64,000 nt of DNA from NCBI RefSeq assembly GCF_029784135.1, contig NC_073746.1, forward strand, positions 244,810,307-244,874,306, in the 5' to 3' direction. The stretch is from Toxorhynchites rutilus septentrionalis (Eukaryota; Arthropoda; Insecta; Diptera; Culicidae). The position numbers were made by a program, and so were the translations under genes. Under the pieces are notes generated by a model, which was not told where the DNA came from, did no database searches, and saw only the letters and a list, made by a program, of their open reading frames with translations. Below, piece after piece: positions 21,506 through 36,500 of the stretch (position 1 is its first letter; each line of letters opens with the position of its first letter).

Positions 21506-24500
21506 GTAATTGGGAAAATCACTTTTGAAAAGTCTGCTCTAAAAATTGAAAAGTAAGATGGCAGCCAGTCGGAACGATGAGCAGAATCAACAGCAGCAAC
21601 AGTAAAGGCATATGAACCGAGCTGAGTAATACAGAGCAGTGGAAGCACTAGCGCTACCAATTGCCAATCAAAAATGGCCGATATCTTTTACTGGGTGGAA
21701 GTGTTCAATTCATTGACATTTTCATCGCTCTTCGTTGTCGAATTTGATCAAATCAATTGGAGGAACATCATTTCACCTGTTTCGACTATTTTATTTTGTA
21801 CGATTTCGGAGGATCCCGCACTCAAAAGTGTTCGCGATGAATCAAGGCGATCAGTGCAGAAAGGTTACGAGCATTTGAACCCGATAGAGGGTTTATGTAT
21901 GTGCTGAGTAATTACTCGATTTTTTTGTGGAATTTTCCTGAAACTTCTTGATTGCTGGTGCACGTAGTAATTGTAGTGTATGCGTATGCATACATAAAAA
22001 TGTACTTCCAGAAAGTAATATTTTTCGTGATTGTATGATATTTCAATAGTGGCGTATTTTGTTATTTCCTCCGTCATGTTGGGAGTTGTTCCTAAATGTT
22101 GATTATTATTTATTCAGTGTTGGCAATTTTTTTTTCGTTTTTCATTCAATAATATGGAAATGATTGAAAGAGTTAAAAAAATAATGCGCTCAAGAATTAC
22201 TTTGACTTGATTTGCAAAATGCTAAAAAAAAATGCAAAATGCTACGCAAACTTCAATGAAACCGGGAACACTGATTTTTACGTTAATGTAAGGGAAGGAC
22301 GGTAAAGACGGACATTATTAATAAAAAAATTGATTTTTTTGGTAGTTAGTGAACAATTACTCGGGTTATATAGTTTTGTTGGGAAACATGGCATACCATA
22401 TTTCTCCTATATATTTCGACATTTTGGGATAACCCCACGTGGTAGATTTAGTGTTAAGTATTAACGCTACCGGAGCCGAAATACAATGGACATTAGTTTT
22501 ATTGTTCGCACAGCCTATCCTTTATCTTTTGTATTGTTATTACCTTCTTGTTTGCAGTGTTTTGTATTTTTTTTAGTGCTAAGAAAATGCGCATTTGGAA
22601 TGTGCGATACTCATATGCCGAGCAAACTAGAGGATCGTCTCCTATGTTTCAAACTAACCGGGCAATCTGTGGAACACAAGTTTGCTTGCCAGAGTCAGAA
22701 GCATCCGACGACGGATCGGCGGATGACTAAAATTGCGTCACCTCGGCTCCTTATCCTCGTGGGTATTTCGACCCCATTACATTGACCTTAGAATAACCAT
22801 CTTAGACTCACCATCACCATCTTTCTATGGATACGTATCAAAATTTGACAGCAATCGGTCGATTGGCTCGTGAGTTACAGCATCGAGAGTGAAGCAACTT
22901 TTGTTATTGTGAAAAAAAAAAAGAAAAAAAATCACAAATCAATGAAAACGATGGCAAAATTGCATGAATTGGGCTGCGAATTGCTTCCACATCCACCTTA
23001 TTCTCCAGGTCTGGCCTCCAGTGACTATTTTCTGTTCGCAGACTTGCAGAGAATGCTGGCTGGCAAGAAATTTAAGACCGACGATGAAGTGATTACCGAA
23101 ACTGAGGCCTATTTTGAGGAAAAACCGAAAGAGTACTACAATCACTATAATCACCCTCGAAGGCAATATTTTTTTTCATCGCATTTGTTTATTTTTAGGT
23201 TTATTAGCATTTTAGCTGTTACAGCCGAATTTTAATCGTGTACATGTCACATGTTTATCATATCTATAATGTCCATGCTTGTCCACGGAGAGGGGGAAGG
23301 GGGTACAGGCTGGGTCCACGTGGAGGAGAATTTTTTTTTAAATACTACCACCTATACATTCAAAATGAAAGGATTACGGATTGAGCCACCTGAGAGAACT
23401 GCCCGGTCAAATGTTCATATATTTTTCATTGATCTTCAGAGAACTCTGTATTATAAAAATATTTCACGTAAACTGTGAATGACCAAACTATTTCCTATAA
23501 TCGAACTTTTGTAGTTACGGGGTATGTATAGACCCTTATAGTCCAAAACTAATTAAAATTAAACGATCCAAATCACGAAATCTCAACCATTATGAGTTGG
23601 AATTTCATGATATGGGTAAATGATTTTTCATAAAATATAATTTTCTATACATTTTTTTATATCTCGAGAACAGCTAGTCTTATGGCGGGTTTGCATTAGG
23701 GAGATCTATAGCTATAGATGGATTTATTCTTGTGAAAATAGGTGTAAACGGGTGAGAATAAATATGATACACTTATTCGAGGTATATATAACTTGAATAA
23801 ATTCAGCATATGTAAACGCTTGTGAATTTCTCACTGGTGAGAAATCACTAAAGTTGGATGCAGTTCTACTTTAGGTGAATAAATTCACCGAAAATATGAA
23901 TATATTCATTATAGAAGTTCACGCTAGTGTAAACGGTTGATGCGATTTCTATAAATCTTATCATATTTCTTCACATGAATATATCCCTAGTCTAAACCCA
24001 CCCTTAGGATAATAATGTCTGTATAGTTTCTCATACAGAATTGCGCGTGAAATCATTTTTATAAAGTATTTTAATTTCAGAAATTTTTAGGGATCAATCT
24101 TTATATTTGCATGAGATTGCCCATGTATCACTAGTCACTAGGACATTGTTGAACTTTTCTTGAGCCTAATTTTATGTCTTGAACTGACTAAAATTTAGAA
24201 AGTACACTACTTTTAATAATTATGCTGCTCATTTGAAAGATTAGAAAATTTTGCGTTGAATGCAGTTGTAGAACATTTAAATTAATGAAACCAACTTTTA
24301 GATGTAGCGAAAAGAACAAATTTGAAATATTGTGTTTTTTTTGTTTATTTTCCAAAAGTGCATGTTAAACTGGATTGTTTCTATCAACTAAATTAAAGCT
24401 CTCCAATTACTCTATAATTTCTTCCATGACACCACACTGTTATCCTTCTTGTTATCTTCCACTAATTTGAATGTTTCACAACAAAATTTCCTCAAATGGA

Positions 24501-27500
24501 AGCAATTGAATTGTGATAAGCAGCGTACTTCTCGAATTAAAGTCAGTTTAAGGCAAAAACCGGTCTCGAGGAAAAGTTCAATAATTTTCGTAGTTGAGAG
24601 TTTTTGCATTCTTGGGAAGCTATGCCCTCAGAAATGTTGTACTAAAAGGATTTTTCGATATATAATTTCGTTGGAAAGTTACAGCCGAAAGTATGAGGTC
24701 CCCTCAAGGGATACCGTATTGCTGTACGAATTTTCAAGCGCGTTCTTCTCGAAACCATGTTTTTTCAACTGGTGGTTTCGATATTTGACTGATTTTTTTT
24801 ATCAGCATGCAAAAACGGATTATCTAAAGCGTTACATAGTCGTTTTTGATATCTCATTTTTTCGATTTTTTATGAGCTTCTGAGCAAAATCGCGCATGAA
24901 AAACAACTCATTTTTAACAAAAATGGCCGCCGTTTTGGAATTTTCCTCTATACAACGCTTCAGGTATTGTCCTAAAGTTTCAAAATATTAATTGGAATTC
25001 GTTCTACGACACCCCGTTGCTTCAGAATCGATACCACTAGCATGGTACCAATTTTCAAAGAGCATTTACGCATCCAGCTGTCAACAGCGTAATAATCATT
25101 ATTCATGCACACAAAAAATGCAAAATACATCTTCAAATATACCTTACACAAAAACCAAAATATCCGAACGCTTCATTTTATTCCTAACAACTAAAAAAAA
25201 AAACACGAAAATTCATTATTTTTCGACCTTATAGACAAGGGTCCCCCCTTGAATGGAATTGAAATTTAATTTATGTGCAATTCAGTTTTTTTCTAAATTA
25301 TTCTAATAAAATCAGGAAAAATGTCCATGTGGTCAACAGGGGAAGGGGTATGAAAATGTCCACGCTTGTCCACGGAGGGGGAGGGGGAGTTTAAAATTGT
25401 GCTTTTTCTGTCCACTAGGTATGTGGACAGCCCCTTATACAATTACTAAGGAACTCGCATTCGCGGATAATCCGCTCGTCGATAATCGAGGTTCTACTGC
25501 ATAATAGTTGGTACTCAACAGAAAATATTTTCATCAAAGATCAGAAGATTGATTTAAAAAAAACTGACCCCAGTGAATGTATTTGGTTCGGTTGCATCAA
25601 TGAGGTGTATTTATAGCGTGGCTGAAAAGTATGAAAGCTCAAGGGATTATTCGCCGAAAGCAATAGTTCACTAGTATGTCCTTGCACGGTTTGCACTGCT
25701 ATCGTGTCATATGTTTAAGATGCATCTTGTTGCTGTAGTGCTACTGGTCGATAGGATATGCTCAATAATTCATCAATGACTATGAACTAATATTTCGTTG
25801 TTTTTTTTTCTCTTTTTCGATCCTGTAGAATACGTGAGGTGGCGGACAAAATAAACAAGTATGGCGTGCAGACGCTTCCCGCATTGCAATCGCTCAAAAT
25901 TCCAGTCAAACAAATCGTTGTTGGTCCAGCCCATCTCGGAATACTGCTGGAGGATGGACGGGCGTTTCGCGTTGCCTTTTCGATCATACCCGAGCGGTTG
26001 GATCTTAGCAAGCAGGATCCGAACAAGGCTAGCGGAGCCACAGGCAGTTCCGCCAGCCAGTCCAACAACAACTCAAAACTGTCGTCTGCCTCGAGACAGT
26101 GTCGCTCGCGGGCTCGAATCATGCGCACCAGTAGTTCGGTACGGGGTGGAGGTAGTTCGCAAGGATCGGGTTCACGTAGCACAGGTGTGATAATGGGTGG
26201 TGGCTCCTCTGGTAGCCGTTCTCTTGTGTCGGTGCCGGCTCCGTTCGTGCCGGAGGAGCTGGTCACGCAAGCCCAAGTTGTGTTGCAGGGGAAAAGTCGA
26301 AATCTGATCATCAGAGAACTGCAGCGTACCAATCTGGATGTGAATCTAGCAGTGAATAATTTGCTTTCACGTGATGACGAAGGTGGTGACGACACCGAAG
26401 AAGGAAGTGATAATTATGTGGCAGAGGATCTGATCTCGCTGCTGGATGGGGGATTTCATGCCGACAATAGTGTTATCATCGATGCCGAAGCTATGTTCTC
26501 CGAGGATATGTTTGGATTTTCTAACATTCGGAAGTAAGTATTGCCACCTTGTAACTAGGGATATTAGATTTGTTTAAGTTCTGTCCTGAGCTATCTGTCT
26601 TTTTTATTTATATTTTTCGATGGTAGTTCATCTGGATAGCATTTATTGCGACAGAATATTGTCACAGCCCTTGTCTGGGTTGTTTTTTTAGTTAGTACAA
26701 AACAGTTTAACTACAAGCTGTTTATTGTTGGATGTTGTTAATCGATTTTAGAAATATGAATGACAAAAAACAAAACACAAATCCAACAGTAGCAGACTGT
26801 AGAACAAATAGTTGCAAGATCGATGACGTCCGATAGCATTGTAAATATTATGCCTCATAGGGAAAGTAATTATTAACATAGCTATACATTAGTCTGAGGA
26901 GATTGGTGCAGGATCTCGGAATCGTCATCTATCTTAAATATTAAACATCTAGACTGTTAATTTTTTTTGGGTTCCCCACTTATTTTAGTTTGCTTCCCGG
27001 GGTTAGTGACAGTATTATTCGTCTCTTGTTGCTTGTCCAATATTAAGTAAATATTTCTCAGTATTATCAAGAAAATGTTCCGAGCTATCTTCAGACAATT
27101 TTGTCGGAGAGGCATGGAAGCAAGTGTATACAATTCACATGACCATGTAAAATGTGATTTTTAGTTATGGTATCGACCGTTACGGTACCCACGTATTAAC
27201 GCCACCGGAGCGCAGTTTTTTTTAAAGATTTTTTTTCCGTGATAAATTTTATTCTGAGTTCAATGTAATGGGGGCGAAGATCTCATTTAAAGAGGAAAAG
27301 GAAACGAGACGTAGAGATGACGCAATCCGAGTCGGCCGGCGATCCGCCGTCAGAAGCAGCGGTCTCTCGCAAGCAAACGCATCAAAAGATTGTAACACAA
27401 GGTGCCAATCTGGAAAAAAACCTTGAAAAACTAGAAATTCAAACAATGCCAGAGAAAGTCAGGGAATATCAGGGACCTTCGTCATTAATCTGGAAAAAAT

Positions 27501-30500
27501 CAATACATTTTAGCTTCTTTATAACATTCCAATTTGAATTTAATTGGAAAATTATTGATACATTGGAAAGCTATTGATACAAAAATTATGTATTTGACGA
27601 ATCAGGATCTCTGTAGGTTCTTCAGTATATGTTTTTCCTGAGTTCCTGAATGCATGAGCTATCGACATTGAGGTTTATTTTAGCAGAAGGAATCGCCATT
27701 TCCGTTATTGTATAGAGCCACAACGCGTATTCACTCAGAATACATTCGAGGCGCACTATTCAACTATCTCAAGGTACTAATACGTCGAGATGGCGAAGTT
27801 CCTGTAGTAACGTTACAGGGTGTCGACTACCTGGAAAACCCTTGAAAATCAGGGAATTCATAAAATGTCAGTGAAAATCAGGGAATATCAGGGAATTTCG
27901 TCACCAATCTGGGAAAAATGCAATTCCGACGATTATAATTTTGATTACTGCAGTAATCAGAAAGACAATGATACAAAAAAATTGTATTTGACTGTAGATT
28001 TTTCAGTATGTAGTTTGGTTTTGTCTGTAGGTGAAGTTAGTCCTTCAGAAGGCTTCTACATCAGCGCTGTTTATGCTGGCAGTTGGCAGATATGTATGCG
28101 TAAGCAGAATGTTACGTTAGAGTCATACATTTTTCTGGCATTCTTTCTCAACTGTTAAATGAAGCGAAAGTATGGGTTTTTGGCAATTTTCATAGTCAAT
28201 TTTCAAGCTATACATTATCGTTTGTTTCGATGAGTCTTTGAACAAGTCTACAAAGAGGTTGCAAAAAGATCTGAATGTCAGATTTTGAAATGAAGATGAG
28301 AAGGGAAGCCTGGACTTTTAAAATGGAGAAGAAAAGCTTTTGAATTTAGTTGCAATCCACAATATTTCACATGGTGCAACCAATGATGGATGGATACAAA
28401 AAACTCTGAAACGGTTGTGCTATGCGACAAGTTTATGATGCTATGTTTCACTTTTTGGAGATCAATATAAATGTCGATCTCGAAATTCTCATTCTCTTTA
28501 TCTAGAAGACAATGAAAGTTGGAGAAAAGAAGGTTTTGCAGTCTCGCAAAATTAATCCGACAGACCTTCGAAAATGTCATCGCTTAAGCTGACAAAATGT
28601 GTTAAAAACTATAAGTACAGAACTAGTAGAAAATTTGATTGCTGGTATGCATCTGGATTTTTTCAGAAAAATTACTGGAAAATCAGGGAATATCAGGGAA
28701 TTTTTTTTTGAGTTTTGAGTCGACACTCTGGTTAAATCACACGTAATTCACACAAGAGGTGGAGGAACAAATATAACCTGTGGGTGTAGTTGTAGTGTCT
28801 GGTTTTCTGACACAACTGCTCGAAGAAGATTGTGACAGGATCTAACGGGACAATGTAGTTTCGAGATAGAAATAGCGAAGAGTTGATAGATAGCGGTCGA
28901 ATATACGCTGTGTTGTAGTGCGAAGAATAAACGTTATTGGTATTTCAAGTTTTCCTGATGTTTCTGTTTACTACAGCAGTGTGTGCCAAGATAAAAGGTA
29001 CATCACGTGCATTGGCAATAGGGATACGAAAACCTCGGCATATAGCCAGCTTGTGTATTGCTCTCGCGAGAGCGTCAATTGCGACAATTGTGCTTTGACA
29101 CTTTATTTTAAATATGTGTGTTTCGTGTGTTTCCATTTAGTCGAACACAATAATGCGTTGCGTCATTGGCATCGTTGTACTAAACGTTAACATTTGTTCT
29201 AAACTGCTTGCGCCGAATTCTCAATGACATTGGCATGGTGTCGACGTCTGGTGGCAACTTCAAATTAGGGCCATAATTTGTGTCCCAAACTCGTTAGTGT
29301 AATCTCTATCAGATTAGAAGGTACGAAGCCAGTTTTTAAATTCTAAAATTTGAATGGAAATTTTCACATCATGTTATTTGATTACTTGAAACACGTGTTT
29401 CTGACTTTCATTCAACCATATGGCTAAATAATTCCAACATTGTTGCTGAATTTCTTCATCATAATATAAAGCTGTCTTCATAAACAATTTTCGTATGAGA
29501 CTTTCTCACCACCTGCAAACAAAAAGGTTTTTCATTTGAATAGAATACTAGTTTGATATAGAAAAGCTAATTTTCATTCATAAATTTTTAAGAGACGAAT
29601 GAACTCTCAGAGTTTAAAGTCTCTCTAATTCAATACCTTCCTTCCTTCATAAATTTAATTTTGAAAACGTGTTCATTCCTATTGAAAATCAGCTATTCTT
29701 TCACGCTCCCCTAAACTAGTGAACGAAGCTCAATGCCGCCAGCGCGAATATGTTAATGTATTGTTTTTAAAAACATTCAATTGATCCGTGGACACAACAA
29801 GAACAAGATTATCAGACGAATTTGATTTTGTTTTTGTTTACATGAAAAGTGGAGACGCGAATGCTAGATTGTGACTGCAAATCAACAGACTGCGTCGGGC
29901 GAATGTTTTAGTACAAAACGCAAGCAATGACAACTGATGAGATGCAACGCACAACGCGGCATTCTGTTTCCACCTTAAAAAACATGAATCAAAAAATCTT
30001 CAAGCGATTCCATAAAACCACGCATACTATCGGTCCTTCTCAATACATCAAAACATTCCACTAAAGAGATTTTTAAAAAAGTTTGCTTTCTACAGTAATA
30101 CCAGAAATAAAAAATCGATTTTTTTTATAATTTTTTGCTGGAGAGCGAAAGCTTGTGTGAATTTAGAGAGTGTGTTCGGATTTCTTGGTGACTTGTTCCG
30201 ATCGTTCAGTTTGTTTTTGTGAATTCCATAATTACAGATTGATTGATTTGTTTTCAAATATAGTCTTTAAACTATAAAGTTCCCTCATATCTAACATTGG
30301 AAAATGCTGATTAGAAGATACTCAATGGAGGGCATAAGGGGTAACGACCATTCGCATAGGTAATTTTGTCATACAGGTCGGACTCGATTATATATAGTCG
30401 ACCATTTTTTTCAACAATTATTTTCAAATACTATACATAATCGAATCTCAAGAAAACATTTTTTTCATTAATGTATGAATGTCAAACATTAATAGAAAAA

Positions 30501-33500
30501 TACTTTTTTATGATTCGATTGTGTATTGGATTCGAAAATTAACGTTGAAAGTGAAATTGCGATTATATATAATCGAGTCCGACCTGTATTAACAAATATA
30601 CCGCTATGCACATAAAACAGAACAAAGAAAACACGAAAGTGGACTTTGGACACTTTGCACCAAACGATAGACCCTAGAACAGTGATTGCCTTGAAATGGA
30701 CACGCGCGAATACCTGCAGTGAAGCAGAATCAAATACATATTGAAAAAAATTATTTTAAATTTATCAAATTTATTTTTAAAATATTCAATTAATTTTTCG
30801 AACAATAATTAAAAAAAATTATAAAAATTAAAAAACTTAAATTAACATATTTTAAAAAATCTCCGGAATCGCTCTCTGCATTCATGGATTCGCTTGCAGT
30901 AACTGCTTCGTTCTGGTATCTCATCTGTGAGAAATGAATAATAATGTTACAAATTTACAAATCATAATACTTTGGAATAAACACTCACGACATATTTCGT
31001 CAGTGTGACATAGGCAATCTAGTGGATCAAAACTATGGACAGGAGATTCGCCTCGGTAGCTCGTAAATACAAAAAACGCAAGAAAAAATATTAATAAAGT
31101 TATATAATATTAATAACAGAAAAACAATACAATCAAATAGTATAAAGTATGAATCAAGAAAATTATTATCATCAAACGGGTTATTGTAAATATACCATGA
31201 AATATATAACAAAAATGACATCAAACATCGCAACATTAAAAACAATGTAAAGTTCAACAATACACAAAAAACGATAACAGAACAAATAACGAAAAACACT
31301 TCAATGAAAACAAAAACGAAAATAAATCACCTAAAACCATAATGTAGAATTCAAAGTAAAAAAAAAAACAAACTAAAAGCAGAGGCTACAAAAAACATCA
31401 CTACAACGAATTAATCAAAATCAACAAAAGAAAAATCTAAAACCACAATACAGAAATCTCAATAAAAAAACCGCTAGAGAATACAGAAATATATTAAAAC
31501 TGAATGCAACAAACGAACAAAAATAAATAATACAATAACAACTCACAACAATAACCAAAAACCATAACATAAAATTGATTCCGCTACCTCGCCTATTATT
31601 AATAGTATGGATTCAAAACAACAACGATTGATAAAACTTACCCCTTTTGTTGCTTTCAGTCGTTGGTTTTCCTGCCGCAGTTTAATATTCTCTGCTTGCT
31701 CGTTCCGAAGGTCTCTCTCAGCCTTCATCCTCTGGAACACCGTAATCTCCATCTCCGTCCAGTCCTCCAATGGCTCCCAGTCGAACAAATCCTCGTCATC
31801 ATCAACGAGAATTACTTCACTGGGAACCAGAGGCGGAGGCGTTTCATCTTCAATCATTCTCTCGTTCCACTGCTGCATCTGGTTTGGCTTTGAAATTGGC
31901 TGCAAAAAAGAGTTTTGTTAGTACCATACAACACACTCAGAAATGATTTTTGTTACCTTGATGACGGAGCGTTTTCCACTCGATTCTCCATGCACTCCGG
32001 GTTCCCGGTTGGCCCAAGAGCGTTTTGGGACCAACGACCCGGTGGGAATCTTTGACGTGAATGCCGCTCGCTGCATATTGAATTGTGATGGGATTTACAC
32101 TTGCTTCAATCTTCAAAGTATAAACCTCAGTGAGAAAACGTATCGCACAAACAAAAAGCTTGCTTAGATTGAATTAGAAATTAGGAAATGAAATCGGGTC
32201 TTCATTGTTTTTTCGTCACCATGACATTGTATCTTATGTCACGTGTAAGCTGATTTTGTTGTGATTCTCGTGATTCTGGTGATGGTATGCAAATTAAGTT
32301 ATTTATTAACTAGTTTCAAGCTTTTAATATAATTTCTTGCAGCTTTATTGAGCATGATGGAATTCATCTTCAATGGAAAATTGAAATGAACATAGCAAGA
32401 ATCTTTATTGAAACTGCCGAACCCAGTGAATCCATATTTTGTGGGTGTGTTACAAAATGCTTACACAGTTTTCAGAAGAATTACCTCAAAATGGCATTCA
32501 AGAATATCGTCGACATCCTATGTCGAGATCACAGTTTATAAATCATCGAATTTGTTTCAAAACAAAATTCAATACATTTTTCATTTCATTCCAATACATA
32601 TATTTCGGTAATCAGCAATCGGAACACTATATTTAGTGTTTCTTGTTGGACATTGTTTTCGATCGAAGACAACAAGCATTCGTTTATAAATCTCGTGTTA
32701 GAATCGTACCACCACGTAAATTGACAAGCAACTTGAGTCGCGCCCCTTCTTATTTTAGCTCCCCATATAATTTTCATTATTTTCATTTCGCTTTCATTAA
32801 CTAACATATTATCAAATTGTTTCAATTTCTGAAACAAGTTTGATGTTATACAGTCGTGCTCGCAGTGAACGAAATCAGAACAATTCCTCGTCGGCTGGTG
32901 GCGGCAGCGGCGGCGGCGGTGGTGGCGGAGCAGGAGGTGGTAGCGGGAGTGGTGGAGGGAGTAGCAGTACCGGGGGAGGAGGAGGAGGTGCCAGTACTAG
33001 TGGAGCGGCTGGAGCAAGCGTGGCGAATGACGTTGGTTCCGGCTCGGGACGCCAATCCAGCGGAAGTGGATCTGGTCTGGGTGGCGGTTCCGCCGCCGGT
33101 AATGGTGGAGGTGTCTCGGCGGCCAATGTCGGTGGATCTGCTGCTGGGGGTAGTAGCGCCGCGGGTGGATCCGCTGGCGGATTGAGTAGTGCCGAGCGGG
33201 AAGGTTTTGGACGCTGGCGTGATCGTCAGTACTTCGGACCTCGTCGGTGGTTCCATAGTGGCCGCGAGGACGCATGGGACAAGGAAAGCGGTGAGTGTAG
33301 CGCGAAAGTACGGGGGGAATCGGAAAGGTTGTGTGTGTTCAAAGAGTGGACGCTGGTATTGATCTTGGTTTTCAATAGTGTTCGTAAGAGACCGTCTTTA
33401 AACCGATCACTCGTGTACGATGTCCCCCTATATGGTTTCGTTATTAGATGAAATAAGTTTCACTGTTACTATATGTCTAATAGTTAAACTTTACTACACT

Positions 33501-36500
33501 CTAGATCCCAAGAAGAAAGACTTCAGCTCCGGCTATCCGTTATGGGTTTCAGACGAACTTGAAGCCTGGCCGGAGAAAGATCAACCTATACGTTTCACCG
33601 AAATCGCTTCACTATATTCGGAGTTCATTGGAGTGACCAGTAAAGGAGAACTACACCAGTGGCGTTGGGTCGATGTAGAACCATATAGAAGCAGTGAATC
33701 GACCAACATCTTCCATCCGAAAACAGTACCGTTGAATTTGCTGTACGAAAAAGTTATGCATATCTCAGCCACATCGATCAGGTGCTCGGTGTCAACTGAG
33801 AGCGGACGGATTGCGACGTGGATGGATGAGCTGCTCGGTTACGCAGGAAGTAAATTGGAACATGTGGCCACTAGCTATCCCGAATTTGCACTTGACAAAA
33901 TTGTTTCCTTGCACACGTGTACTCTGTATACGGTAGCCCGAACCGAGAGCGGAGAATTGTTCTGGTGGGGCGTTTTACCGTTTGGACAGCGAAAACGGCT
34001 TTGGGACAAATATAAGGCGAAAGCCAAGAAACCGGTGCGTCCAAGTGTCAATGCACCGGAAGTGACAGTTGGCGCTCAAGTGTGTATGAAAAACAGTCCC
34101 ATGTATCAGCACGGAGCAATCGGATTCACAATCTCGAACGGTGTGCCGAAAGTAGGCCAGCTGTTGAATGCTGCCTGGGATTTGACAAACATTTGCCGGT
34201 TTAAGCTTTTGTCGATGTCAACGCTTTCCCAGCAGTTGGGACTTGCGTCGGGGTCTGGCACTAACGCTACTCCAGGAATTAGTGTTCCAAGCGTAGAGAT
34301 CAAGGAGAAGCCACCTGTCGTTGTGGCCGTCAGTACAAAACCCTGTTCGGGTGGGAACAACAAGGAGACAGCTGACCGCTTGGATATGCCTCCGCCACCA
34401 TCTCCAGCATCTAGCACCTGTAGTGACACAGGAAGTGCGAGCAATTCGCATAAACGACAGAAACGGTTGGCTCCAAAGGAGGACTCGGATTCCAAGAAGG
34501 ATGAAGAACAGTGGCTGCTGAAGTAGGTTATCTATTTAATGCTGAGTTAAGCTGAATAATTATTTTGGTTCTTTTTTTAGGGATGTTATTTTTGTGGAGG
34601 ATGTCCGATCGGTCCCAATTGGGCGAGTTCTGAAAGTAGATGGCGAATACGCGGCTGTAAAGTTTCCGCAAATGATGACCTCTGCCAGCTCCGGTAGCTC
34701 ATCCGGTAGCAATAGTAAGGATAAATTTGACGATAGTATTGAAGCATGGCAGGATTGCCGTTTGCTACGAAAGGACGATCTACAAGTTATCAAGTCGGCC
34801 ACGACTTCCCGCGTGCCGGATTGTTTCCAAAAGATACCACGACGCATCGTTTTGAACCCACACCTCCCGAGCGGGGAGTCCGGATCACAGCTGCTTACGA
34901 TTGCGGTCGATTCGAAAGGAATTCATGCCATTATGAGAACCGGAAGCAAGCTACATTATTGTTTGTTTAATTTGAACACCGGACGGCAGGAGCAGGACAG
35001 TTTGTTCCCAACCGATATTGCCTCATTTTTGGGATCTTCACCATCTAGCGTTTCGTTGACTTGTGCTGGTGACTGCTCGGACAGTGTTTTGCTACTGCGA
35101 GATGGAAATAACACAATTTATCCGATGGCTAAAGATTGTGTTGATGCGATCCGAGACCCGAGCTGGCTAGATTTGCCCCCTATTAAGTGTATAGCCGCTG
35201 CTTCACTTACACTCCCGTCTGTAGGAGTGAATTTGAAGTCACAAGTAGCGTTGGTTGTATTGGCTCCCGAGCAGCAGCTGTTGATGTCCAGAATACTACG
35301 ATGCGACATCGAAGGCGTTCGTCATGTTCTTGGACAATTGGAGGGAGACTTGAAGAGTCAACTATTGTCTGTGATCTCCGAGCATACCGATGGGAACAGG
35401 AATATCATTCATGCTTGCATAAGTATGTGCTCTCCAACGTCCAACAAAGACTCCGATCAAGATCCATTAGCGCAAGGTGGCTCAGGTTCGGGTTCAAGCT
35501 CCAATGCGAACTCGGGCTCTGGCGGTGCTGCTTCTAATTCCGCCGGTCTTGAATGTATCAATGTTATCACTAACACTATGATGGGAAATCGGCCGGTTAG
35601 CATTCGTGAGATCATGCGTCGAAGTGTGAATCGGGAAATTGATACATCCAATTCCAACAGCGCACCACTTCCACCTGGCAGCGATGAATCACCAGGCGGA
35701 TCGTTGCCAGTGGTTTATTGGCCACCGGAATATGACCCAACCAGTGGAGACGAGGATAGTTTGAGTGGCTTGAATGCTCCTCAGCTACAGAAAACGGTTA
35801 ACGAGACATATATTTCTGACCCGAATGAACGACGGGCAAACGCTTTGCAGATTGTCCAGCTGCTCTGTGAAAGCCCAATCCTTCAACCATATTTGAGAAA
35901 CCTACTTAGCGCGAAGGATGCCCAAGGTCAAACCCCGTTCATGTTGGCCGTTACTTGTCGTGCCTATCAGGCAGGCATCATAGTGTTCAACGCTATCCTC
36001 AAAATTGCGAACGGTGAGACAAGCGTTCGTGATTCAATGATCTTCCCGGCTGGTAGCACTCCCGATCAGTCACCGTTGGGAATTCTTTGCTGCAATGATA
36101 CGTGTTCTTTCACTTGGACTGGCGCAGATCACATAAATCAGGACATATTCGAGTGTCGCACTTGTGGACTGACGGGTTCACTCTGTTGCTGTACCGAATG
36201 CGCTAAAGTTTGCCACAAAGGACATGACTGTAAGCTGAAACGGACCTCTCCAACGGCGTATTGCGACTGTTGGGAAAAATGCAAGTGTAAAGCGTTGATT
36301 GCCGGAAACCAAACGAAGCGCTACGAACTGTTGTGCAAAATGGCAACTGATACAGATCTGGTCACACGGTTTAACTCCCGTGGGGAGTCTATTCTGCTGT
36401 TTCTGATACAAACCGTTGGTCGTCAAATGGTTGAGCAGCGTCAGTATAGAGCGACGTCGAGAGCGCGGAATTCCTCCGGCAATACACGCAAAACTCCCTC

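Larger units (their letters stand above)
21506..25828 (+). other. hyd intron 1 (4.3 kb)
   Basis: Contains a mariner transposase C-terminal relic (about 22.9-23.2 kb) and a 321-bp MITE (23683-24003). Two similar GTCCA-CTTGTCCACGGAG motifs occur near 23270 and 25355 and may mark ends of a further degraded repeat. The rest is AT-rich with no credible exon. Confidence 0.8.
26534..32853 (+). other. hyd intron 2 (6.3 kb)
   Basis: Holds a SINE fragment, a CAGGGTGTCGAC-ended element, a TA-flanked MITE and a spliced antisense gene candidate (each listed separately). 28731-30373 is AT-rich unique-looking sequence; a short copy of a repeat motif (GACGAATGAACT...AAAGTCTCTCTAA) sits near 29593. Confidence 0.8.

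Noticed and set aside
22486..22785. 99-codon plus-strand open frame in hyd intron 1 (and an overlapping 60-codon frame ending ASDDGSADD)
   Set aside because: No family match that I recognise and no in-phase splice connection to hyd; possibly a transposon trace, but not supportable.
25861..26190. Alternative frame overlapping hyd exon 2
   Set aside because: It would destroy the conserved UBA domain, and its composition is that of a shifted coding sequence.
32846..33275. Several open frames opposite or overlapping hyd exon 3
   Set aside because: They are low-complexity shadows of the GGN-rich Gly/Ser coding sequence; the hyd frame alone has consistent splice sites and phase.
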